DNA of 64,000 bases from Chlamydiota bacterium. Lineage in GTDB: Bacteria > Chlamydiota > Chlamydiia > Chlamydiales > Rhabdochlamydiaceae. Location of the stretch: the NCBI GenBank assembly GCA_021772335.1, contig JAJFMD010000001.1, positions 1 to 64,000 of the forward strand, given 5' to 3'. Both the position numbers and the translations under genes were made by a program. Positions 48,682 through 57,433 of the stretch are shown here, piece after piece. The notes under the pieces were generated by a model. It made no database searches. It was not told where the DNA came from and saw only the letters and a list, made by a program, of their open reading frames with translations. Position 1 is the stretch's first letter; every line of letters begins with the position of its first letter.

Positions 48682-48740
48682 ACTGAAATACTTCCTCTTT
48701 ATTGCCTAAGAGTTTATGCTTTATGGCTTTTTGAGGAGTA

Positions 48741-49640
48741 TTGATGATTTCACGTAACGATCTATGCTGGTGTGACAGCGGTAAGAAATGGAAGAAGTGC
48801 CATTTCCCTGTAAAGGGAGGATCCGGTCCCTTTCAAGAGCGCGCTAAAAAATTTCTTAAACAGTATGGAATTGTTTTAAAAACTCCAGATCAAATCGAAG
48901 GAATTCGACGTAGCTGCAAGCTCGCTGCTAATATTCTTGATACCCTATGCCATAAAGCTAAGGCAGGGGTAACGACTGATGAACTCAATACCATAGCTGA
49001 AGAACTGATTGCCAAAGCTGGAGCAAAAGCTGCTCCCCTCGGATACGGCAACCCTCCATTCCCTAAAAGCATCTGCACTTCACTTAATGATGTGATTTGT
49101 CACGGCATTCCTGATGATAGACCTTTACAAGAAGGAGATATCATGAACATCGATGTCACCTGCATCTTAGGCGGCTACTTTGGTGATTGCTCAAAAATGG
49201 TCATTATTGGTCAGACGACAGAAGAAAAAAAACGTGTTGTCGACGTCTCTTATGAGTGCTTAATGCGCTCGATCGCGATCTGTAAACCTGGAGTCCTAAT
49301 TTCTGAAATTGGCGATGTCATTGAAGCTGTTGCCAAAGAGCACAACTGCTCAGTAGTTAATCAATTTGTAGGCCATGGTGTTGGATTGCAATTTCATGAA
49401 GCTCCTCAAGTGCCTCACCATACCAATCGCATCGCAATCCCTCTTGAAGAAGGAATGACCTTTACCATTGAGCCAATGATCAATGCAGGAGAGCGCGGCG
49501 CAGAGATCGATTCAACAGATCAATGGACCGCCTATACTGTTGATAGAAAACCAAGTGCTCAGTGGGAACATACCATCTTAATTACTGCGACAGGACACGA
49601 AATTCTAACGAAGTCCTCTTGTGGTTGCTCACACCATTAA
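48741..49640 (+). CDS. map: Methionine aminopeptidase with N-terminal SEC-C zinc motif
   Basis: Removes the initiator Met from nascent proteins. 299 residues. A SEC-C type motif (DLCWCDSGKKWKKCHF, ~7-22) precedes the catalytic pita-bread domain. Metal ligands are in MNIDVTCILGGYFGDCSKM (two Asp), GHGVGLQFHE (His), TIEPMINAG (Glu) and the final WEHTILIT (Glu). GAGGAG sits seven bases before the ATG. Its TAA and the TAA of the convergent coiled-coil gene share the four bases TTAA at 49637-49640. Confidence 0.95.
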   Translation: MMISRNDLCWCDSGKKWKKCHFPVKGGSGPFQERAKKFLKQYGIVLKTPDQIEGIRRSCKLAANILDTLCHKAKAGVTTDELNTIAEELIAKAGAKAAPLGYGNPPFPKSICTSLNDVICHGIPDDRPLQEGDIMNIDVTCILGGYFGDCSKMVIIGQTTEEKKRVVDVSYECLMRSIAICKPGVLISEIGDVIEAVAKEHNCSVVNQFVGHGVGLQFHEAPQVPHHTNRIAIPLEEGMTFTIEPMINAGERGAEIDSTDQWTAYTVDRKPSAQWEHTILITATGHEILTKSSCGCSHH

Positions 49641-51733
49641 GCTTCGATCAAGCTTGTTACGAGTTTCTCTAGCGCTTGAATTGTCTCTTCGCTCTTTTGA
49701 TAAGAGTCATTAAGCTCATTTGTTTTTTTCATTAGAGCTTGTAGATCTTGATGTGGTTCAAGCTCTGCCTCTTGTAGATCGCGATCACGTGCAAGTAGTT
49801 TGTTTTCTAAACGAAAGATCTCCTTGCGCGTTTTGTGTAGAAGATCGGTTTTTTGATCAAATTGCGTACGCAACTGTAAGTAAAGGTGGCGGTACTCTTC
49901 ATCTGAGCTATCAGAGGAAGATTTTTTAATCTCTTGTTTATTCCCTTCTTGCACCGCTAGAAGTTTATCAATCTGTTTTTGAGATTCCAACTGCGCATGT
50001 TGCAAGGCACTTTCTAACTCTGCAATCTGCTTTTTGAGTTCTGCATTTAATTGATCTATCTCTTGGCCTGAACCGTGCATAGTTGTTTCAAATTCTTGTT
50101 TAAGAGCTATAATTTGCTGTTCTTTTTCTGCTGCCTGCGCTTGGATCTTTTCCAACTCTTCTTTAAGCGCTCCAGTTCCCGTCTCGCGATTTGCAAGCTC
50201 ATGTTTCAATGCAGCTAGTTGTCGCTCCTTATCCGCTAGCTCTGCTTTAAGTGCGCCAGCCCCCGTCTCACCATTTGCAAGCTGATGTTTCAAGGTGAGT
50301 AATTCTTTCTCTTTTTCTAAGACCTCAGCCTGCGCTTTTTGCAATCCTTCTTTAAATTCAGAGATTTGTTGATCAGCTCCTGATTGAATGTGCGCAATCA
50401 TATTTTGCTGCTGCTTTTCTAACTGAAGTAACTGCTGTTGCTTTTCTGTAGCCTGAGTTTGTACAACTTCAAGTTTGACTTTCAGATCTGCAATTTCTTT
50501 TTGCTCATTTGTATTTTTCTCAGTTAATTGAGAAAGCTGTTCTTCAAGTTCGAGAACTGAAAACTGCGCTTTATCAAGCTCTGCCTGTAAATCCGTGGAA
50601 CTTTGGGATTGTTGCAGAGCAGTGAGTTCTCCATTTGCATGTTTGAGCGCGCGTTTAAGCTCTTCAAGCTCTGCTGTTTTTTCTTGAAACTTTTCGCGAT
50701 AACTCATCTCATGATTTTCATAGATAGAAAGTAAGCTATCTTTCTCATGACGCAGTGCTGTAAGCTCATCTTCCTTAATCACACTCTCCTTGCGCAATTC
50801 ATCGGCAATGTGCTCTTGATCTCTTGCAAGTGTTTTGGCATCGCTGAGCTCACTTTCTACTTCATGTAAACTGTGATGCATCTTTTGCAGTTCGTCTTGA
50901 AGCGTCATCAACTCATCTTCTTGAACAGCAATTTTACACTCATGCTCTGTTCGAATTTTTTCAAAATCGGAGAGCTGCTTACTAATAATTTTGAGCTCAT
51001 AATTTGCTTTATCAAGAGCGTTTTGAACTCCTTCGTTAAATAAATCAGGCTCCCGTTCTTGTGCAGGCGCAGATAAAACACGTTCGAGCTCTCTACAGCG
51101 CTGTTCTAAAGCGATGATCTGCCTTTCTTTGAGAAGAAGATCTTCAACATAGATCGTATGTTCTTTTTCCTTCTCGTCAATTTGAATACGATGCTGCTCG
51201 AGGATTTGTTTAAAAGATTCAATTTGATCTTGAGATGAACTAAGCTCGATTTGCTTTTGACCGATGTTTTGCTCGATCCATATCTCTTGCTGCTTAAGTT
51301 TTGAGCGTGCTTCAGCGAGCATCTTTTCTAAATGATGAGAATGCAGCCTTGCATCAAAGCGCTCTTTTTCTAAAGGAGCGACAGTGCTTGTGACTTCGCT
51401 AACTCCAAGTGCTGTAATAAAAAGGCTGAGAAGACAGCTAATTGCAAAGCCATAGGTCCACATCGGAGTGCCTATGACTATTTGATCCTGAAAAAGAACT
51501 CCGACGACAACAAAAAGTGCAAGCGTTGCGAAAAACCCACGCAACTGCCAGCGCAAGCAAAGTCCCCACCCAATAAATAAGGGAAGAACGGCAAATAAAT
51601 GTTGATTATCAATCTTAACCAACAGAGCCACAAGGGTGATCGCCGTAAAAAGTGGCCCAAGTTCAAGAAATAGCTGTACCGTTTTCAATGTGCTGTTTTT
51701 CGAGTTGTCAAATGATGAAAGCTTTTCAGCCAT
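49637..51733 (-). CDS. Membrane-anchored long coiled-coil protein, unknown
   Basis: Not recognised. 698 residues. About four short membrane helices lie at ~25-125 (TAITLVALLVKI, LFAVLPLFIGWGL, FFATLALFVVVGVLF and YGFAISCLLSLFITALG). From ~130 to the end it is a near-continuous heptad coiled coil, rich in Glu, Gln, Leu and Lys. Two imperfect 28-residue units lie at ~480-535 (LANGETGAGALKAEL and LANRETGTGALKEEL). Plausibly a tether or scaffold facing the cytosol. Convergent with map, sharing a stop-codon overlap. Confidence 0.7.
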   Translation of the reverse strand: MAEKLSSFDNSKNSTLKTVQLFLELGPLFTAITLVALLVKIDNQHLFAVLPLFIGWGLCLRWQLRGFFATLALFVVVGVLFQDQIVIGTPMWTYGFAISCLLSLFITALGVSEVTSTVAPLEKERFDARLHSHHLEKMLAEARSKLKQQEIWIEQNIGQKQIELSSSQDQIESFKQILEQHRIQIDEKEKEHTIYVEDLLLKERQIIALEQRCRELERVLSAPAQEREPDLFNEGVQNALDKANYELKIISKQLSDFEKIRTEHECKIAVQEDELMTLQDELQKMHHSLHEVESELSDAKTLARDQEHIADELRKESVIKEDELTALRHEKDSLLSIYENHEMSYREKFQEKTAELEELKRALKHANGELTALQQSQSSTDLQAELDKAQFSVLELEEQLSQLTEKNTNEQKEIADLKVKLEVVQTQATEKQQQLLQLEKQQQNMIAHIQSGADQQISEFKEGLQKAQAEVLEKEKELLTLKHQLANGETGAGALKAELADKERQLAALKHELANRETGTGALKEELEKIQAQAAEKEQQIIALKQEFETTMHGSGQEIDQLNAELKKQIAELESALQHAQLESQKQIDKLLAVQEGNKQEIKKSSSDSSDEEYRHLYLQLRTQFDQKTDLLHKTRKEIFRLENKLLARDRDLQEAELEPHQDLQALMKKTNELNDSYQKSEETIQALEKLVTSLIEA
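50161..50304 (-). repeat. Imperfect 84-base tandem repeat inside the coiled-coil gene
   Basis: Two copies begin at 50161 and 50245, 84 bases (28 codons) apart, with about 60 well-conserved bases. They encode the paired ANxETGxGALKxELxxK-type units described under the gene. Confidence 0.7.
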
Positions 51734-51746
51734 CGCTATCTACATA

Positions 51747-53135
51747 TTAAGTCTGTTCTTCTTGACCTAATAAACTGAAAATCCTTCCCATTGTCAAGAA
51801 CCCTTTTTCAAAACGGTCAAGACCGAAGCGCTCATTAGGTGCGTGGATGTTGTCATCATCGAGTCCAACGCCTAAAATTGCAACATCGGCTTGTGTCGCT
51901 TTTTGTAGTTCAGTCACAATAGGAACAGTCGCCCCGCAAAGTATGAAATTGCAGGGGTTTTCGAAAACTTCTTCATAAGCTTTCTTAGCAATTTGATTGA
52001 TCGGACGATCAGCAGAGCAATAAACAGATTCTCCACCACGATCGTGATCAATTTCGAGAAGCATCCCTTCAGGCAATTCACTTCTCAAAAAATTCTCAAT
52101 TAAATAACGAATGCGATCAGGATCTTGTCCTTGAACAAGCCTACAAGACACTTTTGCATCGACAACTGCCGGCATTACTGTCTTAAACCCTTCACCAGCA
52201 TAACCGCCATTAATACCATTAACTTCTAAAGAAGGACGAAGCCAATTTGATTCAATTTGAGAATATCCTTCTTCTTTATGAAACACTTTAATACCAAAAT
52301 CTTCTTCATGCCGCTTTGGATCAAAACGCATATCGATTGATTTGAGTTCTTCTTCAGTAAAATTCTTAATCCCATCATAAAATCCAGGAATCGCAACAGA
52401 ACCTTTATCGTTCCACATTTTCCCCAAAGCTTGAATCAATGCGCGTAAAGGATTATAAACAATTCCTCCATGCACACCGGAATGAAGATCTTGACTAGCA
52501 TTGCGACAACGAATCGACATTGAAATCAATCCGCGCAATCCCAAGGTTACTCCTGGCTGATCTTTACCTTGCATACCGGCATCGACGATCATCAAATGAT
52601 CTGCTTTCAACTTCTCTGCATATTTCTCACAGAAAACTGCGGGAGTATTCGTACTACCACACTCCTCTTCACCTTCAATAAAGAATTTGATATTGACATT
52701 GAGTTTTTTTGAAAGCGCAAGGAAAGCACGAACTGCTGTAATTGAGTAAAAACACTGTCCCTTATTATCCATTGCTCCACGAGCGTAAACATGATTATCG
52801 CGCACTGTGGGCTCAAATGGCGGCGTTATCCATAAATGCAAGGGATCGACAGGCTGCACGTCATAATGGCCGTAAACCATCACTGTAGGGCGACTAGGGC
52901 CTGCATTTAAAACTTCTCCATAGATCACAGGATGACCAGGCGTTTCCCAAACTTCAGTGTTTACACCTATTTTCTCTAAATAGCCGGTCAACCACTGAAC
53001 TGTGTCTTTCATTTCATTATTAAAACTGGGATCAGCCCCAACACTCTGATGACGCAAAAAGGTGCAAAAATCATTTTGAATTTCTTCTTTATGCTCTTCA
53101 TACCATTTTTTTAGTTCTGAAAGATCAACGGACAT
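51747..53135 (-). CDS. M20-family dipeptidase (CNDP/PepV-like)
   Basis: Zinc-dependent dipeptidase or aminoacylase of 462 residues. Metal and catalytic segments: VYGHYDVQPVDP (His, catalytic Asp), RGAMDNKG (bridging Asp) and FIEGEEECGS (catalytic Glu, metal Glu). The dimerisation lid comes next, with DLHSGVHGG, and the protein ends with a late metal His in DDDNIHAPNER. This is the CNDP-type subgroup. It suits a parasite using host peptides. It is followed on the same strand by the coiled-coil gene 13 bases on; GAGGAG precedes the ATG. Confidence 0.9.
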   Translation of the reverse strand: MSVDLSELKKWYEEHKEEIQNDFCTFLRHQSVGADPSFNNEMKDTVQWLTGYLEKIGVNTEVWETPGHPVIYGEVLNAGPSRPTVMVYGHYDVQPVDPLHLWITPPFEPTVRDNHVYARGAMDNKGQCFYSITAVRAFLALSKKLNVNIKFFIEGEEECGSTNTPAVFCEKYAEKLKADHLMIVDAGMQGKDQPGVTLGLRGLISMSIRCRNASQDLHSGVHGGIVYNPLRALIQALGKMWNDKGSVAIPGFYDGIKNFTEEELKSIDMRFDPKRHEEDFGIKVFHKEEGYSQIESNWLRPSLEVNGINGGYAGEGFKTVMPAVVDAKVSCRLVQGQDPDRIRYLIENFLRSELPEGMLLEIDHDRGGESVYCSADRPINQIAKKAYEEVFENPCNFILCGATVPIVTELQKATQADVAILGVGLDDDNIHAPNERFGLDRFEKGFLTMGRIFSLLGQEEQT

Positions 53136-53198
53136 GAAAAACTCCTCTTTATCAAAAAATTAATTATACTTGCAGAAATCAATAGCACCTGTCATGAC

Positions 53199-53228
53199 TT
53201 GACAATTTAACCTAATAAGATGTTTAAT
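53199..53228 (+). promoter_or_regulatory. Promoter for htpX
   Basis: A perfect TTGACA (53199-53204) and TTTAAT (53223-53228, 5/6) lie 18 bases apart, about 40 bases upstream of the htpX ATG. Confidence 0.65.
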
Positions 53229-53267
53229 CTTAAGATAAGATAAAGAAAACATAAAGAACTATTTGCG

Positions 53268-54161
53268 ATGCGTATAGCTAAAAGAATTATTTTATTTCTT
53301 ACAGTCAACTTTATTGTTGTCCTTACCCTATCACTGCTCTTGCAAGTATTAGGAGTAAGACCCTATATCAATGCATATGGGATCGATTATCAATCACTGA
53401 TGATTTTCTGTTTAATTTGGGGATTTGGTGGCGCGTTTATTTCACTTTCACTCTCACGCAAGATTGCAAAGTGGATGCTTGGTGTTAAAATCATCAATCC
53501 TGATACAACAGATGCCATCCAACATCGATTAATCTCAACTGTTCACAATATTGCTCGCACTGCAAATATCCCCATGCCACAAGTTGGAATATATCATTCA
53601 CCCAGTGTCAATGCATTTGCAACAGGCCCTTCGCAAAAACGCAGCCTCGTCGCAGTATCTTCAGCTATGTTAGAGAATATGAATCAAAAAGAGCTCGAAG
53701 GTGTCCTTGCTCATGAGATCAGTCACATATCCAATGGCGATATGGTGACAATGACTTTAATCCAAGGCATTATCAACGCCTTCGTCCTTTTCTTAGCCCG
53801 TGTTGTCGCTTTTGCTATTACTCGCAACACCCGTGAGAGCCGTCGCGGCTCAATGAGCTACTTTTGGGTAACCTATATGCTCGAGGCAATACTCATGATC
53901 CTCGGATCGATTATTGTCGCAAACTTCTCTCGCAGAAGAGAATTTCGTGCAGATAGAGGAAGTGCTGATCTCGTCGGTCGTGATAAAATGATCGCCGCCT
54001 TAGAAAAGCTCCAGCAAGTAAGCGATTTTAAAGACCCTCGCAAAACACGCGTCTCTATGGCCGCACTTCAAATCTCCACAAAAAACAAAGGCGGATTTCT
54101 CCGCCTCTTTGCAACTCATCCCCCACTGCAAGACCGCATTGAAAGACTAAAATCTTTTTAA
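53268..54161 (+). CDS. htpX: Membrane zinc protease HtpX
   Basis: Integral-membrane metalloprotease (M48) that degrades damaged membrane proteins. 297 residues. Two N-terminal membrane helices (~8-30, 43-60), the active site LAHEISHISNGD with His149, Glu150 and His153, further helices near 165-185 and 205-225, and the third ligand in RRREFRADRGSADLV. Its own promoter-like site lies upstream. The ribosome site is weak (AAAGAACT). Confidence 0.95.
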   Translation: MRIAKRIILFLTVNFIVVLTLSLLLQVLGVRPYINAYGIDYQSLMIFCLIWGFGGAFISLSLSRKIAKWMLGVKIINPDTTDAIQHRLISTVHNIARTANIPMPQVGIYHSPSVNAFATGPSQKRSLVAVSSAMLENMNQKELEGVLAHEISHISNGDMVTMTLIQGIINAFVLFLARVVAFAITRNTRESRRGSMSYFWVTYMLEAILMILGSIIVANFSRRREFRADRGSADLVGRDKMIAALEKLQQVSDFKDPRKTRVSMAALQISTKNKGGFLRLFATHPPLQDRIERLKSF

Positions 54162-54207
54162 GTATTGTCTCAACATCCATTGCAGGAAGCAATTTTAACA
54201 CTGTCTC

Positions 54208-55209
54208 TTAAGCAACCGCGTAAGGATTTGCTGCTGGATTTAATGCATTGATGAGATTTTGGCTTGAACCATGTGTCTTAACTGCCAAAGATAAACTCTC
54301 AATGAAAGGTCTGCGCAATGTTTGCCTAGATCGATTATAGAAAAGCCGCGTTTGACAAGCGCTAAGCCATGGGAGCTTTTGATCAGTAAGTAATATGCCG
54401 CGTCCACCTTTCCTATCAAAGAAATCTACAGTGTTGAATAGATTTTCTGCACTGACAACGGTAATCTCAGTTTTTTCCATTTGGCAGCGCTTCCACTTCC
54501 TATTTGCATAAAAATCATCAAATTTAACTTTAGATCGATCAATTGGCATGAAATACATCGCATAGCCTTTATTGAAGACATAATCGCACTTACTTAGTGT
54601 TTTCATGATCTCTGTTTTAGAGCCTAATATACCGCGCGTTTCTTCTTCACATTCACGAGCAGCAGCTTGAAGCACTGACTCATTGTGATCGCTTTTTCCA
54701 CCAAAGTCACACCAGAAATAATTTCTAACATTGTTTCTAACTGAAGACTCCATTCCAATTAAGAAGAACACCTCGCCATTCTCAATATAATAGGGAAGAA
54801 CTCCTGCTCCAATTGGCGCTTTGACCTGATGTTTTGGATCTAAGTGCGCCTTTGCATTTAGTGGAACAACTTTTGAATTGGAATTCCCACTAAGATTCGT
54901 ATTCGTGTTCGTAGTTGGGTTCGTAGTTGGGTTCGTAGTTGGGTTAGATGTTTTTGGCTTCATTGCTGCCCCATGCTTTAATATGGCGTAAACAATCATA
55001 TTGATAATTGGAATCATTAAGAAAAACCCAGCGATGAAGTGTTTAACTCGATCTCCTAGAGTGTTATCTATTTTAATCACTTGATTATTCGAATCAAAAA
55101 CCGATTTCTTTGAGTCCTTGGCGCAGGCCTGCTTGAAATTTTCAGCTCCACTGCAATAGGGGGCAGTAAAAATATTTTGATTTGTAGTGGAAATATAATT
55201 ATTAATCAT
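54208..55209 (-). CDS. Nudix-like protein with N-terminal membrane segment and NPTT repeats
   Basis: 333 residues. The N-terminal 50 residues are polar, then a hydrophobic stretch (residues ~57-78, HFIAGFFLMIPIINMIVYAI). A repeated NPTTNPTTNPTTNTNTN linker covers ~89-105. A Nudix domain follows (~130-300) with box residues FGGKSDHNESVLQAAARECE (169-188), continuing EETRG. The G-x5-E-x7-RE-x2-EE core is kept, but one extra residue precedes the last Gly. Nudix enzymes cleave nucleoside diphosphates linked to another group; the substrate is unknown. Membrane anchoring before a Nudix domain is unusual and would fit an inclusion-membrane or secreted protein. GTTGTTTATT lies before the ATG without a clear ribosome site. 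Confidence 0.72.
   Translation of the reverse strand: MINNYISTTNQNIFTAPYCSGAENFKQACAKDSKKSVFDSNNQVIKIDNTLGDRVKHFIAGFFLMIPIINMIVYAILKHGAAMKPKTSNPTTNPTTNPTTNTNTNLSGNSNSKVVPLNAKAHLDPKHQVKAPIGAGVLPYYIENGEVFFLIGMESSVRNNVRNYFWCDFGGKSDHNESVLQAAARECEEETRGILGSKTEIMKTLSKCDYVFNKGYAMYFMPIDRSKVKFDDFYANRKWKRCQMEKTEITVVSAENLFNTVDFFDRKGGRGILLTDQKLPWLSACQTRLFYNRSRQTLRRPFIESLSLAVKTHGSSQNLINALNPAANPYAVA
54911..54946 (-). repeat. Three 12-base tandem units in the Nudix gene
   Basis: GTAGTTGGGTTC occurs at 54911-54922 and 54923-54934, and with a final A at 54935-54946. The units encode the Asn-Pro-Thr-Thr linker. This is a candidate for slippage-driven length variation. Confidence 0.85.
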
Positions 55210-55456
55210 AGAAAAACCCGTTGTTTATTAAGCAAATATTGTAAAGGTTTTTACAAAAAAAAAGCAATCTATTACATAGATATTAACAACACAGCATTCA
55301 ATTAAACATAATAGTATTTTCTTAAGCAAGTTTTTATGTAAAAACATTTTTAGTTTGTTTTAAGTGTTAATCTTATGTAATAATTAACTAAAAATTAGAG
55401 GTGCCACTATTTCTGCTTCATTCATTTCACTTTGTCCTTGGATTTCTTACTGCTGC

Positions 55457-56059
55457 ATGCCTGCAACCGATACGCAATCAGAGTCTAAAACAACTCCATT
55501 GTTACCTGACGGTGTTTCTTCAGATACCACACAAGAAGATTCTCCTAAAACAGAACTTGCTATTTATGATGATATCTCTATTGAAATCAATATTTCTCCT
55601 GACAATAAAGGTATAATTACAGTTCGCAGGAAATCCAATCGAGAAATACTATGGTCAGTGACAAAAAATCAGCTCATTGCCCATTCAAGCGTTTCTAAAA
55701 CTAAACTTGCTCTTCTTTGTCAGCGCGATCCACTAATCGATATTTTTGATCTTGCTACTGGCAAGAAAGTTTCAACGCATACTTTACCAAATCAGAATAG
55801 CAGTCTAAAAGACAGAGTACATCTCACCGATGATGATTTTCTCTATGCGACTGTTAAAGATATACTAGTCGGAAAGAAAATTTCCTTACCCAGTGATCAA
55901 TGGGATTTTAGTATTGAGAGACCCTCAGGGACATTCAAGCCTAATGGCAATCAAATCCAATTTTCATCACACTTCACTTGCAAATATTGGTTATGCATCG
56001 ATCAAATGGGAGCATCTAGTACAATTGTCAGATCTCGCAAAGAATTAAAGAGAATTTAG
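55457..56059 (+). CDS. Unknown protein, possibly a frame-broken lipoprotein
   Basis: Not recognised. 200 residues from the ATG at 55457: a polar Ser/Thr/Asp N-terminus (MPATDTQSESKTTPLLPDGV) followed by beta-rich sequence with YDDISIEINISPDNKG and LIDIFDLATGKKVSTH, reminiscent of beta-propeller strands. No ribosome site precedes this ATG. In the frame one base away, GTG 55401 starts MPLFLLHSFHFVLGFLTAAC, a signal peptide with a lipobox whose Cys codon overlaps the ATG used here. A one-base shift would join the two into a lipoprotein. The two frames could also be unrelated. Upstream (55210-55400) I see only a small inverted repeat GTTTTTATGTAAAAAC at 55330-55345. Confidence 0.5.
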   Translation: MPATDTQSESKTTPLLPDGVSSDTTQEDSPKTELAIYDDISIEINISPDNKGIITVRRKSNREILWSVTKNQLIAHSSVSKTKLALLCQRDPLIDIFDLATGKKVSTHTLPNQNSSLKDRVHLTDDDFLYATVKDILVGKKISLPSDQWDFSIERPSGTFKPNGNQIQFSSHFTCKYWLCIDQMGASSTIVRSRKELKRI

Positions 56060-56113
56060 CATTAACAATTTATGATTCGAAGCTTGTAAGGATGCCTTAT
56101 GGAAAAGAACTGG

Positions 56114-57433
56114 CTATGGTATGGATTGCAAGACCAGCTCATTTAGCTGTAGCGGAATCAAATGCTGCTTCTCAAAACGATAAATCTTAGAAGGCGCATT
56201 TTTTTCTGTAAGTGCAATGAGTTGATTTCGATCTTCAATAATGTAATCAATCGGTTCAAAAGAAAGAAGCATATCACAAAGCAAATCATCACTGTTTTGA
56301 TCGATTAAGTAGATGATAAACGGATGTGAATTTTTTGCTAATTGATTGAGCTGATAAAAGAGATGAGGATCTGTTGCTTGAGCATTGTTAATCGCAATAA
56401 TTGAATACTCTTGCTCTTCAAATAAATGATGCAGCAAAGACACCTCTTCTGGCCTCCCACTATAAAATGACATAAATTCAGAAACAATTTCTGCCAGTGT
56501 GATTTGTGCACATCCAATTTTTTCAACAGCGAGACTAGCTGCACTATTGGCAAGTTCGATTGCAGCAGGAAGATCGAGCTGATTTGCCATTGCAAAACAG
56601 AGCATTGCCAAAAAGGTATCGCCAGCGCCTGTGACATCGCGCACTTGACGCGAGCGTACGGAAAAATGCTGAAACGCATCACTAGCATTATAGAGAATGC
56701 TACCGCGGTCTCCTTGAGTAATAATCAATTGCTCGCAATGACATTGATCAAAGAGAGTTTTTGCAAGTTCCTCAATCGACGTTGAGAGGGGCACATTTGC
56801 AGCACGGTATGCTTCCCCAAGATTGGGCTTGATTAATGTTGCACCGCGATATTTGCTAAAGTCACTTCCCTTTGGATCGATCAAAATGGGTTTTTGGTAT
56901 TTATGCGCTAGATCGATAAGGGCTTTTAGAAAACTACGAGTGAGCAGCCCTTTCCCATAATCAGAAATCGCGACAAGATCACACCGCTTGATTAAAGAAT
57001 CGGCGCGCTCGATAAGCTCAGCTTCCTGAGCTGGCGATAAATCAGAAATTTCTTCCTGATCGATACGCATCATTTGTTGGCCTGCTGCAATCATACGATT
57101 TTTTACAGGCGTCACATATTGCTTCTCGGTAAGAATGGCCGTTGTGTCGATCCCTTCTGCAATGAGATCTTCAATAAGATCTTTTCCTGCGAGATCATTG
57201 CCAACGCGCCCGAAGGCTGTTACTTTACTTCCAATTGCGCGGAGATTAAGCATCACGTTGCCCGCGCCACCAGGATGGCTTTCTATACGTTTAGCATGTA
57301 AAACAGGAACAGGAGCTTCAGGAGAAATGCGTTCGATATTACCAAATGTGTATCGATCGAGCATTAGATCTCCAACGACTAAAATCTCAATAGGAGTTAA
57401 GCCATTAAGTAGTGTCGTCAGTGACTTTACCAT
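56114..57433 (-). CDS. hldE: Heptose-7-phosphate kinase (HldE/RfaE) with degenerate second domain
   Basis: LPS inner-core heptose synthesis. Residues 1-~320 are a PfkB-type sugar kinase: VVGDLMLDRYTFGNIERISP, PGGAGNVMLNLRAIG, IDPKGSDFSKYRGATLIKPN and the catalytic RDVTGAGDTFLAML. E. coli HldE adds a C-terminal adenylyltransferase with the H-x-G-H nucleotide motif. Here residues ~325-439 keep a similar length and strand pattern (YSIIAINNA, PFIIYLIDQNSDDLL, FEPIDYIIEDRN) but no H-x-G-H or GxFD, so this half looks inactive. Another protein may do the adenylyl transfer. It overlaps hldD by seven bases. Confidence 0.88.
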   Translation of the reverse strand: MVKSLTTLLNGLTPIEILVVGDLMLDRYTFGNIERISPEAPVPVLHAKRIESHPGGAGNVMLNLRAIGSKVTAFGRVGNDLAGKDLIEDLIAEGIDTTAILTEKQYVTPVKNRMIAAGQQMMRIDQEEISDLSPAQEAELIERADSLIKRCDLVAISDYGKGLLTRSFLKALIDLAHKYQKPILIDPKGSDFSKYRGATLIKPNLGEAYRAANVPLSTSIEELAKTLFDQCHCEQLIITQGDRGSILYNASDAFQHFSVRSRQVRDVTGAGDTFLAMLCFAMANQLDLPAAIELANSAASLAVEKIGCAQITLAEIVSEFMSFYSGRPEEVSLLHHLFEEQEYSIIAINNAQATDPHLFYQLNQLAKNSHPFIIYLIDQNSDDLLCDMLLSFEPIDYIIEDRNQLIALTEKNAPSKIYRFEKQHLIPLQLNELVLQSIP

